Of a stretch of 64,000 nt of DNA, positions 1 through 8,036 are shown piece after piece; positions within the stretch are counted from its first letter, which is position 1; each line of letters opens with the position of its first letter. The stretch covers positions 434,001 to 498,000 of the forward strand of contig NZ_JACJOD010000013.1 in NCBI RefSeq assembly GCF_014695385.1. The letters are read 5' to 3'. The notes under the pieces are model-generated. The model was not told the DNA's origin. It saw nothing but the letters and a program-made list of their open reading frames with translations, and did no database searches. The DNA is from Trichocoleus sp. FACHB-46 (GTDB lineage Bacteria > Cyanobacteriota > Cyanobacteriia > FACHB-46). The translations under genes were made by a program, and so were the position numbers.

Positions 1-101
1 CCCCTCCAGATGTGCAGCTTGAGTTGCAAGAATTAACTGCCCAAATTGCCGCAATTCGAACTGAATTGGAGAAACTTAGGAGTCAAAACCCAACCGAATA
101 G
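1..101 (+). CDS. 3' end of an unidentified protein (partial)
   Basis: An open frame enters from the left edge (codons begin at position 3) and ends at TAG 99-101. It gives about 32 residues ending in LEKLRSQNPTE. The tail is rich in Leu, Glu and Gln with heptad-like spacing (VQLELQELTAQIAAIRTELE), so it probably forms a short coiled coil at the C-terminus. Nothing more of the gene is visible and I do not recognise it. The reading frame could still be chance, but its composition is protein-like. Confidence 0.5.
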   Translation, partial: PPDVQLELQELTAQIAAIRTELEKLRSQNPTE

Positions 102-210
102 TAGGGTTGTAGCGATCGCCTTTTCAAATTAACTGGCTCATCTCACAGGAGAAATATAGCGAGTGAGGCGTCTTCGGATCAGACGTCTAGACTTGATATT
201 TAGGGATTAT

Positions 211-432
211 TTAGTCGTTTTCCCAACTTTCGCAGCTAATCAGATCTCCAATGCGGTCTCTGAGCAAGAAATTGCTGCGCTCTAGTTCGCATTCCACCAA
301 GGCCCATTCACGGGCTGGAATGTATTTGCACAGGGCATAAATCGGCTGCTGACGACTTACAACGCCTTGCTGCACCAGGTGCAACGCTTCATCTTGAATC
401 AAGTTAATAGAGTATTGAATGGACTGAATCAT
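211..432 (-). CDS. DUF4327 family protein
   Basis: This 73-residue acidic protein matches my memory of the cyanobacterial DUF4327 family. Its conserved core runs IQDEALHLVQQGVVSRQQPI, followed by a Y-PAREW segment, ECELE and LLRDRIGDLI. No signal peptide or membrane segment is visible and the length is normal for the family. The function is unknown. The gene stands alone, with about 430 bases of AT-rich non-coding DNA on its 5' side. The ATG at 432 is the natural start because the family begins a few residues before the IQDEA segment. Confidence 0.85.
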   Translation of the reverse strand: MIQSIQYSINLIQDEALHLVQQGVVSRQQPIYALCKYIPAREWALVECELERSNFLLRDRIGDLISCESWEND

Positions 433-865
433 ATTTACCCTTTTGAGCGCAACTGGAAAACTACAAAGGATCCAAACAAAATAACGTAGTTAGAAAATTT
501 GTAGCTCAGATAACTTTGTAATCAGCTATACTGAATGTTTTTTATTTTCACGCTAGTTTTTACTCGATTATATTAATAAACATTGCAAAAGTCATTAAAG
601 GTTGATGTTTTCTGCATGTTTATTTTCGCAATTACACTGTCTTGAGACAGATTTAGTTTGATTGGAGCGAGTTTGCAGCTTCAGATTTATGAGTCTTATG
701 GGTCTAGGATGACCTCAAGTTCCAAAAACTTAGCGCCAACTTAACATATCTACATCGCACTCAATCTGTCTTAACAAATGGCAGGGCGATCGCTGCACTG
801 GATCGGGCTAGCACTGCCATCATTGTCTGGGCTTCATTAGCAATACCCACATCAGGTGCGTTTAT
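433..865. other. Intergenic region with no gene recognised
   Basis: This AT-rich stretch lies between the DUF4327 start and the pdxA stop. The half next to DUF4327 should carry that gene's promoter. No tRNA, strong hairpin or persuasive small gene was seen. A stop-free stretch on the minus strand directly after the pdxA stop codon is short enough to be chance. Confidence 0.5.
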
Positions 866-1981
866 TTAGGTTGATGGAAAAGACTTCATTCTGCGCCTCG
901 CTAATTCCGCTGCCAATTGCACCGCAGCTTTCATACTGTTGGCGTTGGCAACTCCTCGACCCGCAATATCAAAAGCAGTACCGTGATCGGGAGACGTGCG
1001 GACAAAAGGCAAACCAATAGATGTGTTAATAGCTCGGTCAAAAGCTAGCAACTTGACAGGAATTAAGCCTTGGTCGTGATACAGCGCTAAGTAAGCATCA
1101 TGAGCCGAGGAATCTGCACCAGCGGCACCATACCAAGCTTGTCCAGGCTTCACCCAAAGCGTATCCGGAGGGACTGGACCTTCGAGTTGTAACTGCGGCC
1201 ACTGACGACGGGCTTGCGCCAACCACGGAATCAGCCACTCCTGCTCTTCTCGACCTAACTGGCCTTGCTCACCGCTATGAGGATTGAGACCGGCGATCGC
1301 AATTCGAGGGGTACTGAGACCAAAATCCTGTTGTAAGCAGGCTGCTAATAGCTCTAACTTAGCCGTCATCAACTCTGGCGTTAGAACATCAGGCACTTGA
1401 CGCAGCGGAATGTGAGTAGTTGCAAGCAGCGTTCGCAACGTCCAATTACTATGAGGCGATCGAGCTACGAACAACATACCGAAGCGTTGAGTTCCAGAGC
1501 GCTCTGCCAGCAATTCTGTCTGCCCAGGATACTCATGCCCTGCTGCTTTCCAGGCTGACTTGGCAATGGGAGCCGTGACGATACCATCAAACTCTCCTGC
1601 CAAAGTACGGGCGATCGCCGTTTCTAAATAAGCAAAACTTGCAGCTCCACTAGCAGCATTGCCAGTCCCTACCGTAATTTGGGACTCAGTTGCTTCATCC
1701 AGAGGCAAATCTAAGATCAAAAGTTGATCTGGATCTGCCAGGGCTTCAGCTTCGCGATCGCCCAAACTCTGTTGCCGCTTCAATTGCAGATAAGCTTGGC
1801 GTAGTAATCTTTGGCTGCCTACCACCGTGATCTCGCAGGTTGAGGTCAGGCTAGGTTCAGCCAACGCTTTCAAAACAACTTCGGGACCAATTCCCGCCGG
1901 ATCACCTAACGTTACAGCCAACCGAGGACGCTGTGGCAACGCCGTTGTAGGCAAAGCAATTGGAGTAGATTGAATCCTCAT
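866..1981 (-). CDS. pdxA: 4-hydroxythreonine-4-phosphate dehydrogenase PdxA
   Basis: PdxA oxidises 4-phosphooxy-threonine in the DXP-dependent route to pyridoxal phosphate (vitamin B6), in the cytosol. The protein has 371 residues. It opens with the family signature [21 protein letters not shown] near residue 20. Metal-binding histidine segments follow: [21 protein letters not shown] and [12 protein letters not shown]. The C-terminus carries the hallmark [19 protein letters not shown] and a final helix. The length is slightly above the usual 330 residues because of an N-terminal leader of about 18 residues and a loop near residues 60-90. The gene is monocistronic and divergent from petM; the roughly 90 bases between them must hold both promoters. 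Confidence 0.95.
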   Translation of the reverse strand: MRIQSTPIALPTTALPQRPRLAVTLGDPAGIGPEVVLKALAEPSLTSTCEITVVGSQRLLRQAYLQLKRQQSLGDREAEALADPDQLLILDLPLDEATESQITVGTGNAASGAASFAYLETAIARTLAGEFDGIVTAPIAKSAWKAAGHEYPGQTELLAERSGTQRFGMLFVARSPHSNWTLRTLLATTHIPLRQVPDVLTPELMTAKLELLAACLQQDFGLSTPRIAIAGLNPHSGEQGQLGREEQEWLIPWLAQARRQWPQLQLEGPVPPDTLWVKPGQAWYGAAGADSSAHDAYLALYHDQGLIPVKLLAFDRAINTSIGLPFVRTSPDHGTAFDIAGRGVANANSMKAAVQLAAELARRRMKSFPST

Positions 1982-2074
1982 AGAACCTGGGAGCTTACCG
2001 ATACTCAGAGCAAGGATTAGGGGTCAAACTGTTCTAAAATACTGACTGCGGGTTTAACAAGGAGCATTAAAGCG

Positions 2075-2179
2075 ATGAATGGTGAAATTCTCAATGCAGC
2101 TGTTTTGTCCTTTACCTTGATCTTGGTCGGGTTGGGCATGGGTTTCCTACTGCTCAAAATCCAAGGCGGCGAAGAGTAA
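2075..2179 (+). CDS. petM: Cytochrome b6-f complex subunit PetM (subunit VII)
   Basis: This tiny gene encodes 34 residues beginning MNGEILNAAVLSF and ending LLLKIQGGEE. It is a single membrane-spanning helix (residues about 4-27) with the typical PetM ends. PetM is a small structural subunit of the cytochrome b6-f complex in the thylakoid membrane. A good ribosome binding site, AAGGAG at 2059-2064, sits 10 bases before the ATG. The usual family length is 33-36 residues. It lies between divergent pdxA and the convergent metal repressor gene. Confidence 0.93.
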   Translation: MNGEILNAAVLSFTLILVGLGMGFLLLKIQGGEE

Positions 2180-2237
2180 GTCTGGCCCTCTAAGATAGCT
2201 CACTGCTCTTTACAAGACGGTGATAGTGGAGCTTAAT

Positions 2238-2657
2238 TTAGTCTTCCGGTTCATCCAAATGATCAGCCACCTCTCGATATAAGTTCAGCACGTGGCTATC
2301 TTTGAGGCAATAAAAAACATTGCGACCTTGCTTCCGATAACCCACCAAGCGCATAGTCCGCAAAGCCCGCAACTGGTGCGATACCGCTGACTCACTCATT
2401 TTGACAGCAGCAGCAAGATCGCACACACATAACTCTTGGACTGCCAAAGCCGATACAATTCGCAGGCGGTTAGCATCTCCTAATAACCCAAAAAATTCTG
2501 CCATGCGTTGGGCTTTATCCACGCTTAGAATATCTCGATGTAGTTGCCGCACATGGCTCAGATTCACCGGGTGCTGGTCTTTGCAATTGAGATCGTCTGC
2601 CACTGGTGCTGTAGTAGTTGGGGCGGAGCAAACAGACAGAGACTCAAGATTAGACAT
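2238..2657 (-). CDS. SmtB/ZiaR-type metal-sensing ArsR-family repressor
   Basis: This 139-residue winged-helix repressor has the ArsR fold at residues about 48-135. The DNA-reading helix is MSESAVSHQLRALR (87-100). Both classical metal sites of SmtB/ZiaR are present. The alpha-3N site has ELCVCD with Cys77 and Cys79, plus N-terminal Cys10 and Cys25. The alpha-5 site has Asp120, His122, His133 and Glu136 with the same spacing as in SmtB (0, +2, +13, +16). From the family, it should bind Zn(II) (possibly Cd or Co) and then leave its operator. No metallothionein or P-type ATPase gene is adjacent, so the target is unknown; autoregulation is likely. Whether it is the ZiaR or SmtB orthologue cannot be settled here. 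Confidence 0.9.
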   Translation of the reverse strand: MSNLESLSVCSAPTTTAPVADDLNCKDQHPVNLSHVRQLHRDILSVDKAQRMAEFFGLLGDANRLRIVSALAVQELCVCDLAAAVKMSESAVSHQLRALRTMRLVGYRKQGRNVFYCLKDSHVLNLYREVADHLDEPED

Positions 2658-3090
2658 AGCGGGTTAAAAACTCAGTCGTGGATTGATTGTAGAGCTCGAA
2701 GAATAGCCCTTTGCAACGCTAAGGCTTGCAGAAAAAGCTCAATTTTTATTTGTTTTCTGCTGTTTCAGGGACCAGTAGGAACCAGCAGTTCTGTCCAGTC
2801 TAACGTTATCGCAGGAAGCCAACGAATCGTGCTGGCTCTATTGATATCAGCACTGCGATCGTAGGCTAAGCTGCAATAAAACCCCACATCAAACTCTACA
2901 ACCTGAATTAACAGCGATCGCCTGTTATATCCTCTCATTTTTCATCTTTATCGACTCCTGATCCCTAAAGGTAGCCTCATACGTTGAGGGTAGACGATGC
3001 CGTTGAGATAGCGAATTGTAATCGCTGTCAAGAAACCAACAATTTCTGATAATATCTTATAAAAAGTTAACAAACTATCATTCACCCTTC
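2658..3090. other. Divergent promoter region (metal repressor / ycf39)
   Basis: About 430 bases separate two divergently transcribed genes. There is no convincing small gene. An inverted repeat with arms TAACAG and CTGTTA surrounds an HIP1 octamer at 2909-2927. It does not resemble the canonical 12-2-12 SmtB operator. The stretch just before ycf39 is AT-rich (around 3050-3065) and may hold its promoter. Confidence 0.4.
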
Positions 3091-4080
3091 ATGCAGTTAT
3101 TAGTTGTCGGTGCCACTGGTACCTTGGGAAGGCAAGTAGCTCGTCGGGCCCTTGATGAGGGACACCAAGTTCGTTGCTTGGTTCGCAGTCTCAGGAAGGC
3201 AGCTTTCTTGAAGGAGTGGGGAGCAGAACTCATCCAAGCAGACTTGTGTGAACCGGAGAGCCTCATCCCAGCGCTTAAAGACGTTACAGCCGTTATTGAT
3301 GCAGCCACTAGTCGTCCTACCGATTCTCTGAGTATCAAGCAAGTCGATTGGGAAGGAAAAGTAGCCTTAATTCAGGCGGCTCAAGCAGCGGGCGTCCAGC
3401 GTTTTATCTTTTTCTCAATTTTGAATGCTGACCAGTACCCAGATGTACCATTGATGGAAATCAAGCGGTGCACCGAGCTATTTCTCGCTGAATCTGGTTT
3501 AAACTACACAATTTTGCGGCCTTGCGGATTTTTGCAAGGATTAATTGGGCAGTACGCCATTCCAATTTTGGAAAAGCAAGCGGTTTGGGTGACTGGAGAA
3601 GACACGCCCATTGCCTACATGGACACTCAAGATATTGCCAAATTTGCGATCCGAGCCCTCTCCGCTCCGGAAACCGAAAAGAAGGCGTTTCCCATAGTAG
3701 GTTCACGGGCTTGGGGCAGCTACGAAATTATTCGGCTTTGCGAACGCCTGTCTGGAAAAGAAGCAAAAATCACTCGGATGCCGATGGGTCTGTTGCGCTC
3801 GGTACGCCGGAGCGCTCGTTTCTTCCAGTGGAGCTGGAACTTAGCCGATCGCTTAGCCTTTACAGAAGTTTTGGCAACTGGAAAACCACTCAAAGCTTCG
3901 ATGGACGAGACCTACAATGCTTTTGGCATCGATCCTCAAGAGACAACAACCCTAGAAGTTTATTTGCAAGATTACTTCAGTCGCATCTTGAAAAAGCTAA
4001 AGGAATTGGACTACGAGCAAAACCAAGCTACTAAACAAACCAATAAAAAGACAGCTTTCAAGTCTGGCTTTTTCAAATAA
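3091..4080 (+). CDS. ycf39: Ycf39 (HCF244-like) photosystem II assembly factor
   Basis: This is an atypical short-chain dehydrogenase of the NmrA type with 329 residues. It starts with the nucleotide-binding motif LLVVGATGTLGRQVARRAL (residues 3-21). Typical Ycf39 segments follow: RCLVRS, GAELIQADL, VIDAATSR and YTILRPCGFLQGL. In cyanobacteria and plants (HCF244) this family helps insert chlorophyll into newly made D1 and assemble the photosystem II reaction centre, together with Hli proteins. The catalytic YxxxK of true SDR enzymes is absent, as expected for this subgroup. The C-terminal 15 residues are Lys/Thr-rich. The gene is solitary. An HliD-like partner gene lies about 16 kb away (19270-19440). 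Confidence 0.93.
   Translation: MQLLVVGATGTLGRQVARRALDEGHQVRCLVRSLRKAAFLKEWGAELIQADLCEPESLIPALKDVTAVIDAATSRPTDSLSIKQVDWEGKVALIQAAQAAGVQRFIFFSILNADQYPDVPLMEIKRCTELFLAESGLNYTILRPCGFLQGLIGQYAIPILEKQAVWVTGEDTPIAYMDTQDIAKFAIRALSAPETEKKAFPIVGSRAWGSYEIIRLCERLSGKEAKITRMPMGLLRSVRRSARFFQWSWNLADRLAFTEVLATGKPLKASMDETYNAFGIDPQETTTLEVYLQDYFSRILKKLKELDYEQNQATKQTNKKTAFKSGFFK
4045..4073 (+). terminator. Terminator-like hairpin inside the 3' end of ycf39
   Basis: AAAAAG-A-CAG at 4045-4054 pairs with CTG-G-CTTTTT at 4064-4073 (one A-G mismatch, 9-base loop). The run of T forms the 3' arm. It overlaps the last codons of ycf39, just before the TAA at 4078-4080. The stem is AT-rich, so strength is uncertain. Confidence 0.4.
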
Positions 4081-4482
4081 CTGGCATCAGGGCAGCAGTG
4101 CCTATTGCCCTTAGTCCGTTATTTGGACTATAAAAAAATGTATGAAAGCCTCAACCAATCATTGTTCTAGCCATTGCTATGGACTTAACTGGTTATTCCG
4201 ATTCGGTGGCTTACTTGAGAGGTCTACTTCCTACGGTGACCAACCTGGTACCATTAGAGCTATTGGAAAACTCAAAAGCTTAGCCCCTCCGTCATTAAAG
4301 ATCGAGTTTTAGCTTTGCCTATTAGCTCTTAAAGCTGCCGCTTGCAACATCTTGATTGGTAAAAGATCACAGGTTCCATTCACCGCCCTGCAATGGATTG
4401 AGTCTCTCACTAGTCATAGATAACGGTTGCAGTTGAGTTTCTTCCTAACCCCTTAAATTGACTTATAAGCTGGATTTTAAGC
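4081..4482. other. Intergenic region ycf39-nadK
   Basis: About 400 bases without a recognisable gene. A small hairpin TAGTCC/GGACTA lies near 4112-4131, without a following T run in the + direction. A 34-codon frame at 4179-4283 has no ribosome binding site and no recognisable homology, and I do not call it a gene. Confidence 0.4.
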
Positions 4483-5400
4483 GTGCCCAAAGTCGGCATT
4501 ATTTACAACGACATCAAACCTATTGCTTGTCGCATGGCTGAGGAGCTAGAGGACAAGCTCACCGCAACTGGTTGGGAGGTTTGCTCAACTACCGGCGCTG
4601 GTGGAATTCTTGGGTGCTCTGGACCAGAAGGGCCGATCTGTCATACCCCGATTGAGCATCTGATTCCAGATGGGTTTGATGAAACGATGGACTTTGCCAT
4701 TGTCTTGGGAGGCGATGGTACAGTGCTCTCAGCTTTTCGACAAATTGCTCCTTGTCATATCCCCTTACTGACCGTTAACACCGGACACATGGGGTTTCTC
4801 ACTGAAACCTACTTAAATTATTTGCCACAAGCCTTAGAGCTGGTTTTAGCGGGTGACTATGAAGTAGAAGAGCGGGTGATGCTCTCGGTTCAAGTCTTTC
4901 GCAGCGATCGCTTGTTGTGGGAAGCTCTGTGCCTGAATGAAATGGTCATGCATCGAGAACCCTTGACCAGCATGTGTCACTTTGAAATCGAAATTGGTCG
5001 GCACGCCCCAGTAGATATTGCCGCAGATGGCATCATTGTTTCCACACCCACCGGATCTACAGCTTATTCTCTCTCAGCGGGTGGTCCTGTCATTACCCCA
5101 GGCGTCCCAGTTTTACAGTTAGTTCCTATTTGTCCCCATTCCTTGGCTTCTAGGGCCCTCGTTTTTGCAGATAGCGAACCTGTGACTATTTTTCCTGCCA
5201 ACCCGAATCGGTTGGTGATGGTGGTGGATGGCAACGCAGGATGTTATATCTTGCCAGAGGACCGGGTCCGGATGGTGCGATCGCAGTATTCAGCTCGTTT
5301 CATCCGCTTGCAACAGCCCGAGTTCTTCCATTTACTCAGGGAAAAGCTCGGTTGGGGGCTGCCTCACATCGCCAAACCCACCTCGGTTGAACTGCCTTAA
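4483..5400 (+). CDS. nadK: NAD(+) kinase
   Basis: NAD kinase phosphorylates NAD to NADP in the cytosol. The 305-residue product contains the family motifs in order: [16 protein letters not shown] (near 71-86), [19 protein letters not shown], and the NAD-binding [21 protein letters not shown] segment. The start is GTG at 4483, which places [10 protein letters not shown] at the N-terminus as expected. A cysteine-containing insert ([13 protein letters not shown]) sits between the first strand and the GGDG motif. Cyanobacteria usually carry two NAD kinases; this looks like the roughly 305-residue form with that insert. It precedes nblR by about 280 bases on the same strand. Confidence 0.93.
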   Translation: MPKVGIIYNDIKPIACRMAEELEDKLTATGWEVCSTTGAGGILGCSGPEGPICHTPIEHLIPDGFDETMDFAIVLGGDGTVLSAFRQIAPCHIPLLTVNTGHMGFLTETYLNYLPQALELVLAGDYEVEERVMLSVQVFRSDRLLWEALCLNEMVMHREPLTSMCHFEIEIGRHAPVDIAADGIIVSTPTGSTAYSLSAGGPVITPGVPVLQLVPICPHSLASRALVFADSEPVTIFPANPNRLVMVVDGNAGCYILPEDRVRMVRSQYSARFIRLQQPEFFHLLREKLGWGLPHIAKPTSVELP

Positions 5401-5679
5401 TCGTCGGTTCTAACCACATAGTGGAGAGTCGATACCTGACGGACGTGCTACAACAAGGGAAGCACGTTAAAAGTATTAATACTCACTCCTTCGCAGGTTG
5501 TCCTGGCATTGTGTAGTCTTTCTGCTGATTGAGTAGGTACCTGTAGAGGTTGGGCAAAGCCTATTTCATCTATCAGCTTCATCTATCAGCAAACCTAGTG
5601 AGTGTATTGATTGCTAGTTGAAGCCCCTAGGGGTACGAAGACCAAAGCTCTCTACTTCACTTCTCTCTCATCAGGTGTC

Positions 5680-6375
5680 ATGAGTACTCTTAATTCTGAC
5701 CGCAGTCCTTGCATTTTGCTAGTTGAGCCAGATGAAGCTTTAGCTCAACATGTCATGATTGATTTAAAGGAATCTGGCTATGAAGCTGTGGTTGTTCATG
5801 ACGCTACCAGCGGCCTGCATCAAGCCCATGCATTGCAACCCGCTCTTGTTGTGATCGATCGCATGCTGGCAGGAGAATCAGGTTTAAAGCTATGCAATCA
5901 TCTCCGGAATACAGGGGCTAGGGTGCCAGTCCTAATGTTGATGGCGCGTGATGCAGTAGATGACCGCGTGGCCTGCTTAGAGGCAGGAGCAGACGATTAC
6001 TTCCTTAAGCCTTACCGTACAGAAGAATTTTTAAAGTTAGTGCGGCTTTACCTCCAGCCTGACACGCATAGCACCGAGCAGCTACGGTTTGGTGAATTAG
6101 TCTTAGATTTAGCTACTCGTAGAGCTCTCCGCAATGGTCGAGCCATTGAACTCACCATGAAAGAATTTGAATTGCTCAAATATTTAATGGAGCATCCCCG
6201 TGAAGTTTTGACCCGTGAACAAATTTTAGAGAATGTCTGGGGTTACGACTTTTTGGGAGAATCTAACGTCATTGAAGTCTACATCCGCTACCTACGACTG
6301 AAGATCGAGGATGAGGGTGAAAAGCGTTTGATTCAGACTGTGAGAGGTGTTGGCTATGTTCTTCGAGAAGCGTAA
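5680..6375 (+). CDS. nblR: NblR-like response regulator (OmpR/PhoB family)
   Basis: The 231-residue protein has a receiver domain (about 10-125) and a winged-helix DNA-binding domain (about 135-230; LTMKEFELLKYLMEHPREVL, then NVIEVYIRYLRLKIE and TVRGVGYVLRE). Overall it closely matches NblR, the regulator of phycobilisome degradation and survival under nutrient or high-light stress. The receiver is atypical. Asp60 and Lys110 are present, but the acidic pair reads Glu16-Pro17 and the switch Thr/Ser is Met88. NblR proteins are known for phosphorylation-independent activity, and these substitutions fit that. I chose ATG 5680; a TTG at 5611 would add 23 residues of non-family sequence. Confidence 0.88.
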   Translation: MSTLNSDRSPCILLVEPDEALAQHVMIDLKESGYEAVVVHDATSGLHQAHALQPALVVIDRMLAGESGLKLCNHLRNTGARVPVLMLMARDAVDDRVACLEAGADDYFLKPYRTEEFLKLVRLYLQPDTHSTEQLRFGELVLDLATRRALRNGRAIELTMKEFELLKYLMEHPREVLTREQILENVWGYDFLGESNVIEVYIRYLRLKIEDEGEKRLIQTVRGVGYVLREA

Positions 6376-6478
6376 GACAAACGAGTTAAAGCTATGTATG
6401 GGACTGCCGCACCTCACAATCCTTCAGCTAGAACGAACAACATTTCCCTCTCATGAGTTCCCGCGGGAATACAGCGCC

Positions 6479-7042
6479 GTGAAGCTTGGGTCGCAGTTGA
6501 TATTTATCGGTTTAAGCAGTTTGTTGTTAGCCTGTGCAGCACCCTCTTCTACAGTTGCACCCACAAGCCAAGCTCAGCGTCAGCCTACTATTCAGCCAAC
6601 CGTAGGTCAAGTTAAGCAGAATATGGGCCAGCAATTGCCGATCGCCGCTCAAACCAAAATTAAAGGGCAGGTCATTCAGTTAGAGGTGGCTCAAACTCGC
6701 CAGCAGCAAGCGATGGGTTTGATGTATCGGACGGCATTGGCCGCAAATCGCGGGATGCTATTCCCCTTCAATCCACCCCGGTCGGTAGGTTTTTGGATGA
6801 AAAACACCTTGATTCCGTTGGATATGGTTTTTTTGCGTAATGGTGAGGTAAAAGCAATTCGGGCTCAAGTTCCACCCTGCAAAGCTGATCCTTGTCCTTC
6901 CTACGGTCCTGGCCCTAACATCATCATTGACCAAGTGATTGAGCTACGGGGTGGTCGAGCGGCTCAACTGGGTCTGAAGGTAGGCGATCGCATCAACCTA
7001 CAATTTCTGCCTGCGTATGCCCATCCAACCACGCAATCCTAG
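6479..7042 (+). CDS. DUF192-domain lipoprotein
   Basis: The product has a DUF192 domain at the C-terminus. Its signature is GLMYRTALAANRGMLFPF, then VGFWMKNTLIPLDMVFL and IDQVIELRGGRAAQLGLKVGD. The recommended start is GTG 6479, which gives a signal peptide (KLGSQLIFIGLSSLLLACA) with lipobox LLAC, so the protein should be a periplasm-facing lipoprotein of 187 residues. The frame is open further upstream, overlapping nblR by 29 bases, but that extension is not family-like. A Pro/Gln/Thr-rich linker joins the lipid anchor to the domain. The biological role of DUF192 is not established. The gene may be co-transcribed with nblR (about 100 bases apart). Confidence 0.85.
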   Translation: MKLGSQLIFIGLSSLLLACAAPSSTVAPTSQAQRQPTIQPTVGQVKQNMGQQLPIAAQTKIKGQVIQLEVAQTRQQQAMGLMYRTALAANRGMLFPFNPPRSVGFWMKNTLIPLDMVFLRNGEVKAIRAQVPPCKADPCPSYGPGPNIIIDQVIELRGGRAAQLGLKVGDRINLQFLPAYAHPTTQS

Positions 7043-7624
7043 ATCAGGATTGTGACAAAAATTCTCTCAATTCAATCATCATTGAAGTTTCATTACATCA
7101 AGAGATAATACGCTATACAAAGTTTGAGGAATTTGTTATTTTTGCTCTTCTAGCCTGATGAAGTAAAAAATACTTGTCTCAAAGTTCATGGGTTCTATAT
7201 GAGTTCTTTACTCTTTACCTAGCAACAATCAAGTATTTTTTAGGTACTCTCTCAGAGGGCGATGTAGGTGTGAGAGAAGCAAGTTGAAGCTGTTTAAGGG
7301 CTAAGCGTTTAGGCTAAGAAGCTTAAAGTCAGAAACCTTCCTGCTCCTTTAGATTGCTGGAGATTTCAGTAATCCTATCGAGCCAAGCTGTTGATCAGCT
7401 TAGTTAGCTATTCACCCTGGCTGGGGATCGTAAAGGTAACTTCACCCAGCAAAGATTGGTTTCAAGGTACAGCAACCCTTGGAGCTAATTTGGCTCGTGG
7501 AGCAATTTGGTCTCCTTTCTAGAAAGTCCCTGCTTAGGGAATGGACAGATTAAAGAGTGACTACTCGTTTTCAAAAACTTTATTTCTCACCATACAAAAT
7601 TGGATTTAACAAATTGAGGTCACT
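7043..7624. other. Intergenic region with no gene recognised
   Basis: Nearly 580 AT-rich bases separate the DUF192 lipoprotein from DUF2949. I see no convincing small gene, tRNA or strong terminator. A short hairpin TCCCT/AGGGA is present near 7526-7540. The last part should include the DUF2949 promoter. Confidence 0.4.
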
Positions 7625-7816
7625 ATGGCACCCGCAACGTATTCACGCTTTATTCGCTTCCTCCAAGAGGATTTATCGATCTCTGCTGCTTCGATCGCGA
7701 TCGCCCTCCGTCATCGGGAGCAGGATCCAGGGCCTTTGCCAATGATTCTTTGGCAGTATGGCTTAGTCACCTTAGAACAACTAGAGCGCATTTTCGATTG
7801 GATGGAGGCTGCTTAA
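7625..7816 (+). CDS. DUF2949 family protein
   Basis: This 63-residue protein opens MAPATYSRFIRFLQEDL and continues with IAIALRH and LPMILWQYGLVTLEQLERIFDW. This matches my memory of the cyanobacterial DUF2949 family at its normal length. It appears all-helical and soluble, with unknown function. An overlapping frame (7557-7745) has no family-like sequence and is rejected. A strong bidirectional hairpin terminator follows at 7959-7987. Confidence 0.85.
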   Translation: MAPATYSRFIRFLQEDLSISAASIAIALRHREQDPGPLPMILWQYGLVTLEQLERIFDWMEAA

Positions 7817-7958
7817 AGTCTTGCCGCAACACAACCCCTGTAGGTTGTGTGAGTGAAGGTTCAGCAAAAATCCCCTACTCCTGAAATGATGCTGTATCAA
7901 CCAACTTCCTGGCGAGACTGTTTAGCCCAAGTGATAATCTCTACTTTGAACAACACTA

Positions 7959-7987
7959 AAAAAGCGAGTTCGTGAACTCGCTTTTTT
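7959..7987. terminator. Bidirectional Rho-independent terminator
   Basis: AAAAAGCGAGTTC and GAACTCGCTTTTT form a long perfect stem around a GT loop. It is flanked by A on one side and T on the other. It lies between convergent genes (DUF2949 on + and the coiled-coil gene on -) and can end transcription from both. Confidence 0.9.
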
Positions 7988-8036
7988 AATCGATATTACA
8001 AAATGAAGGCTTACGAAGCTTAGATCAAAAAGTTTT

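Noticed and set aside
768-865. Stop-free minus-strand stretch directly after the pdxA stop codon
   Set aside because: In frame with pdxA, but only about 33 codons; PdxA is already complete and the stretch is short enough to be chance.
4179-4283. 34-codon + strand frame between ycf39 and nadK
   Set aside because: No ribosome binding site and no recognisable sequence; a length expected by chance.
5566-5593. Short direct repeat TTCATCTATCAGC, twice
   Set aside because: Two adjacent copies only; too short and isolated to be CRISPR or a regulatory array.
7557-7745. 62-residue + strand frame
   Set aside because: It overlaps the DUF2949 gene in another phase; the DUF2949 frame matches a known family while this one does not.
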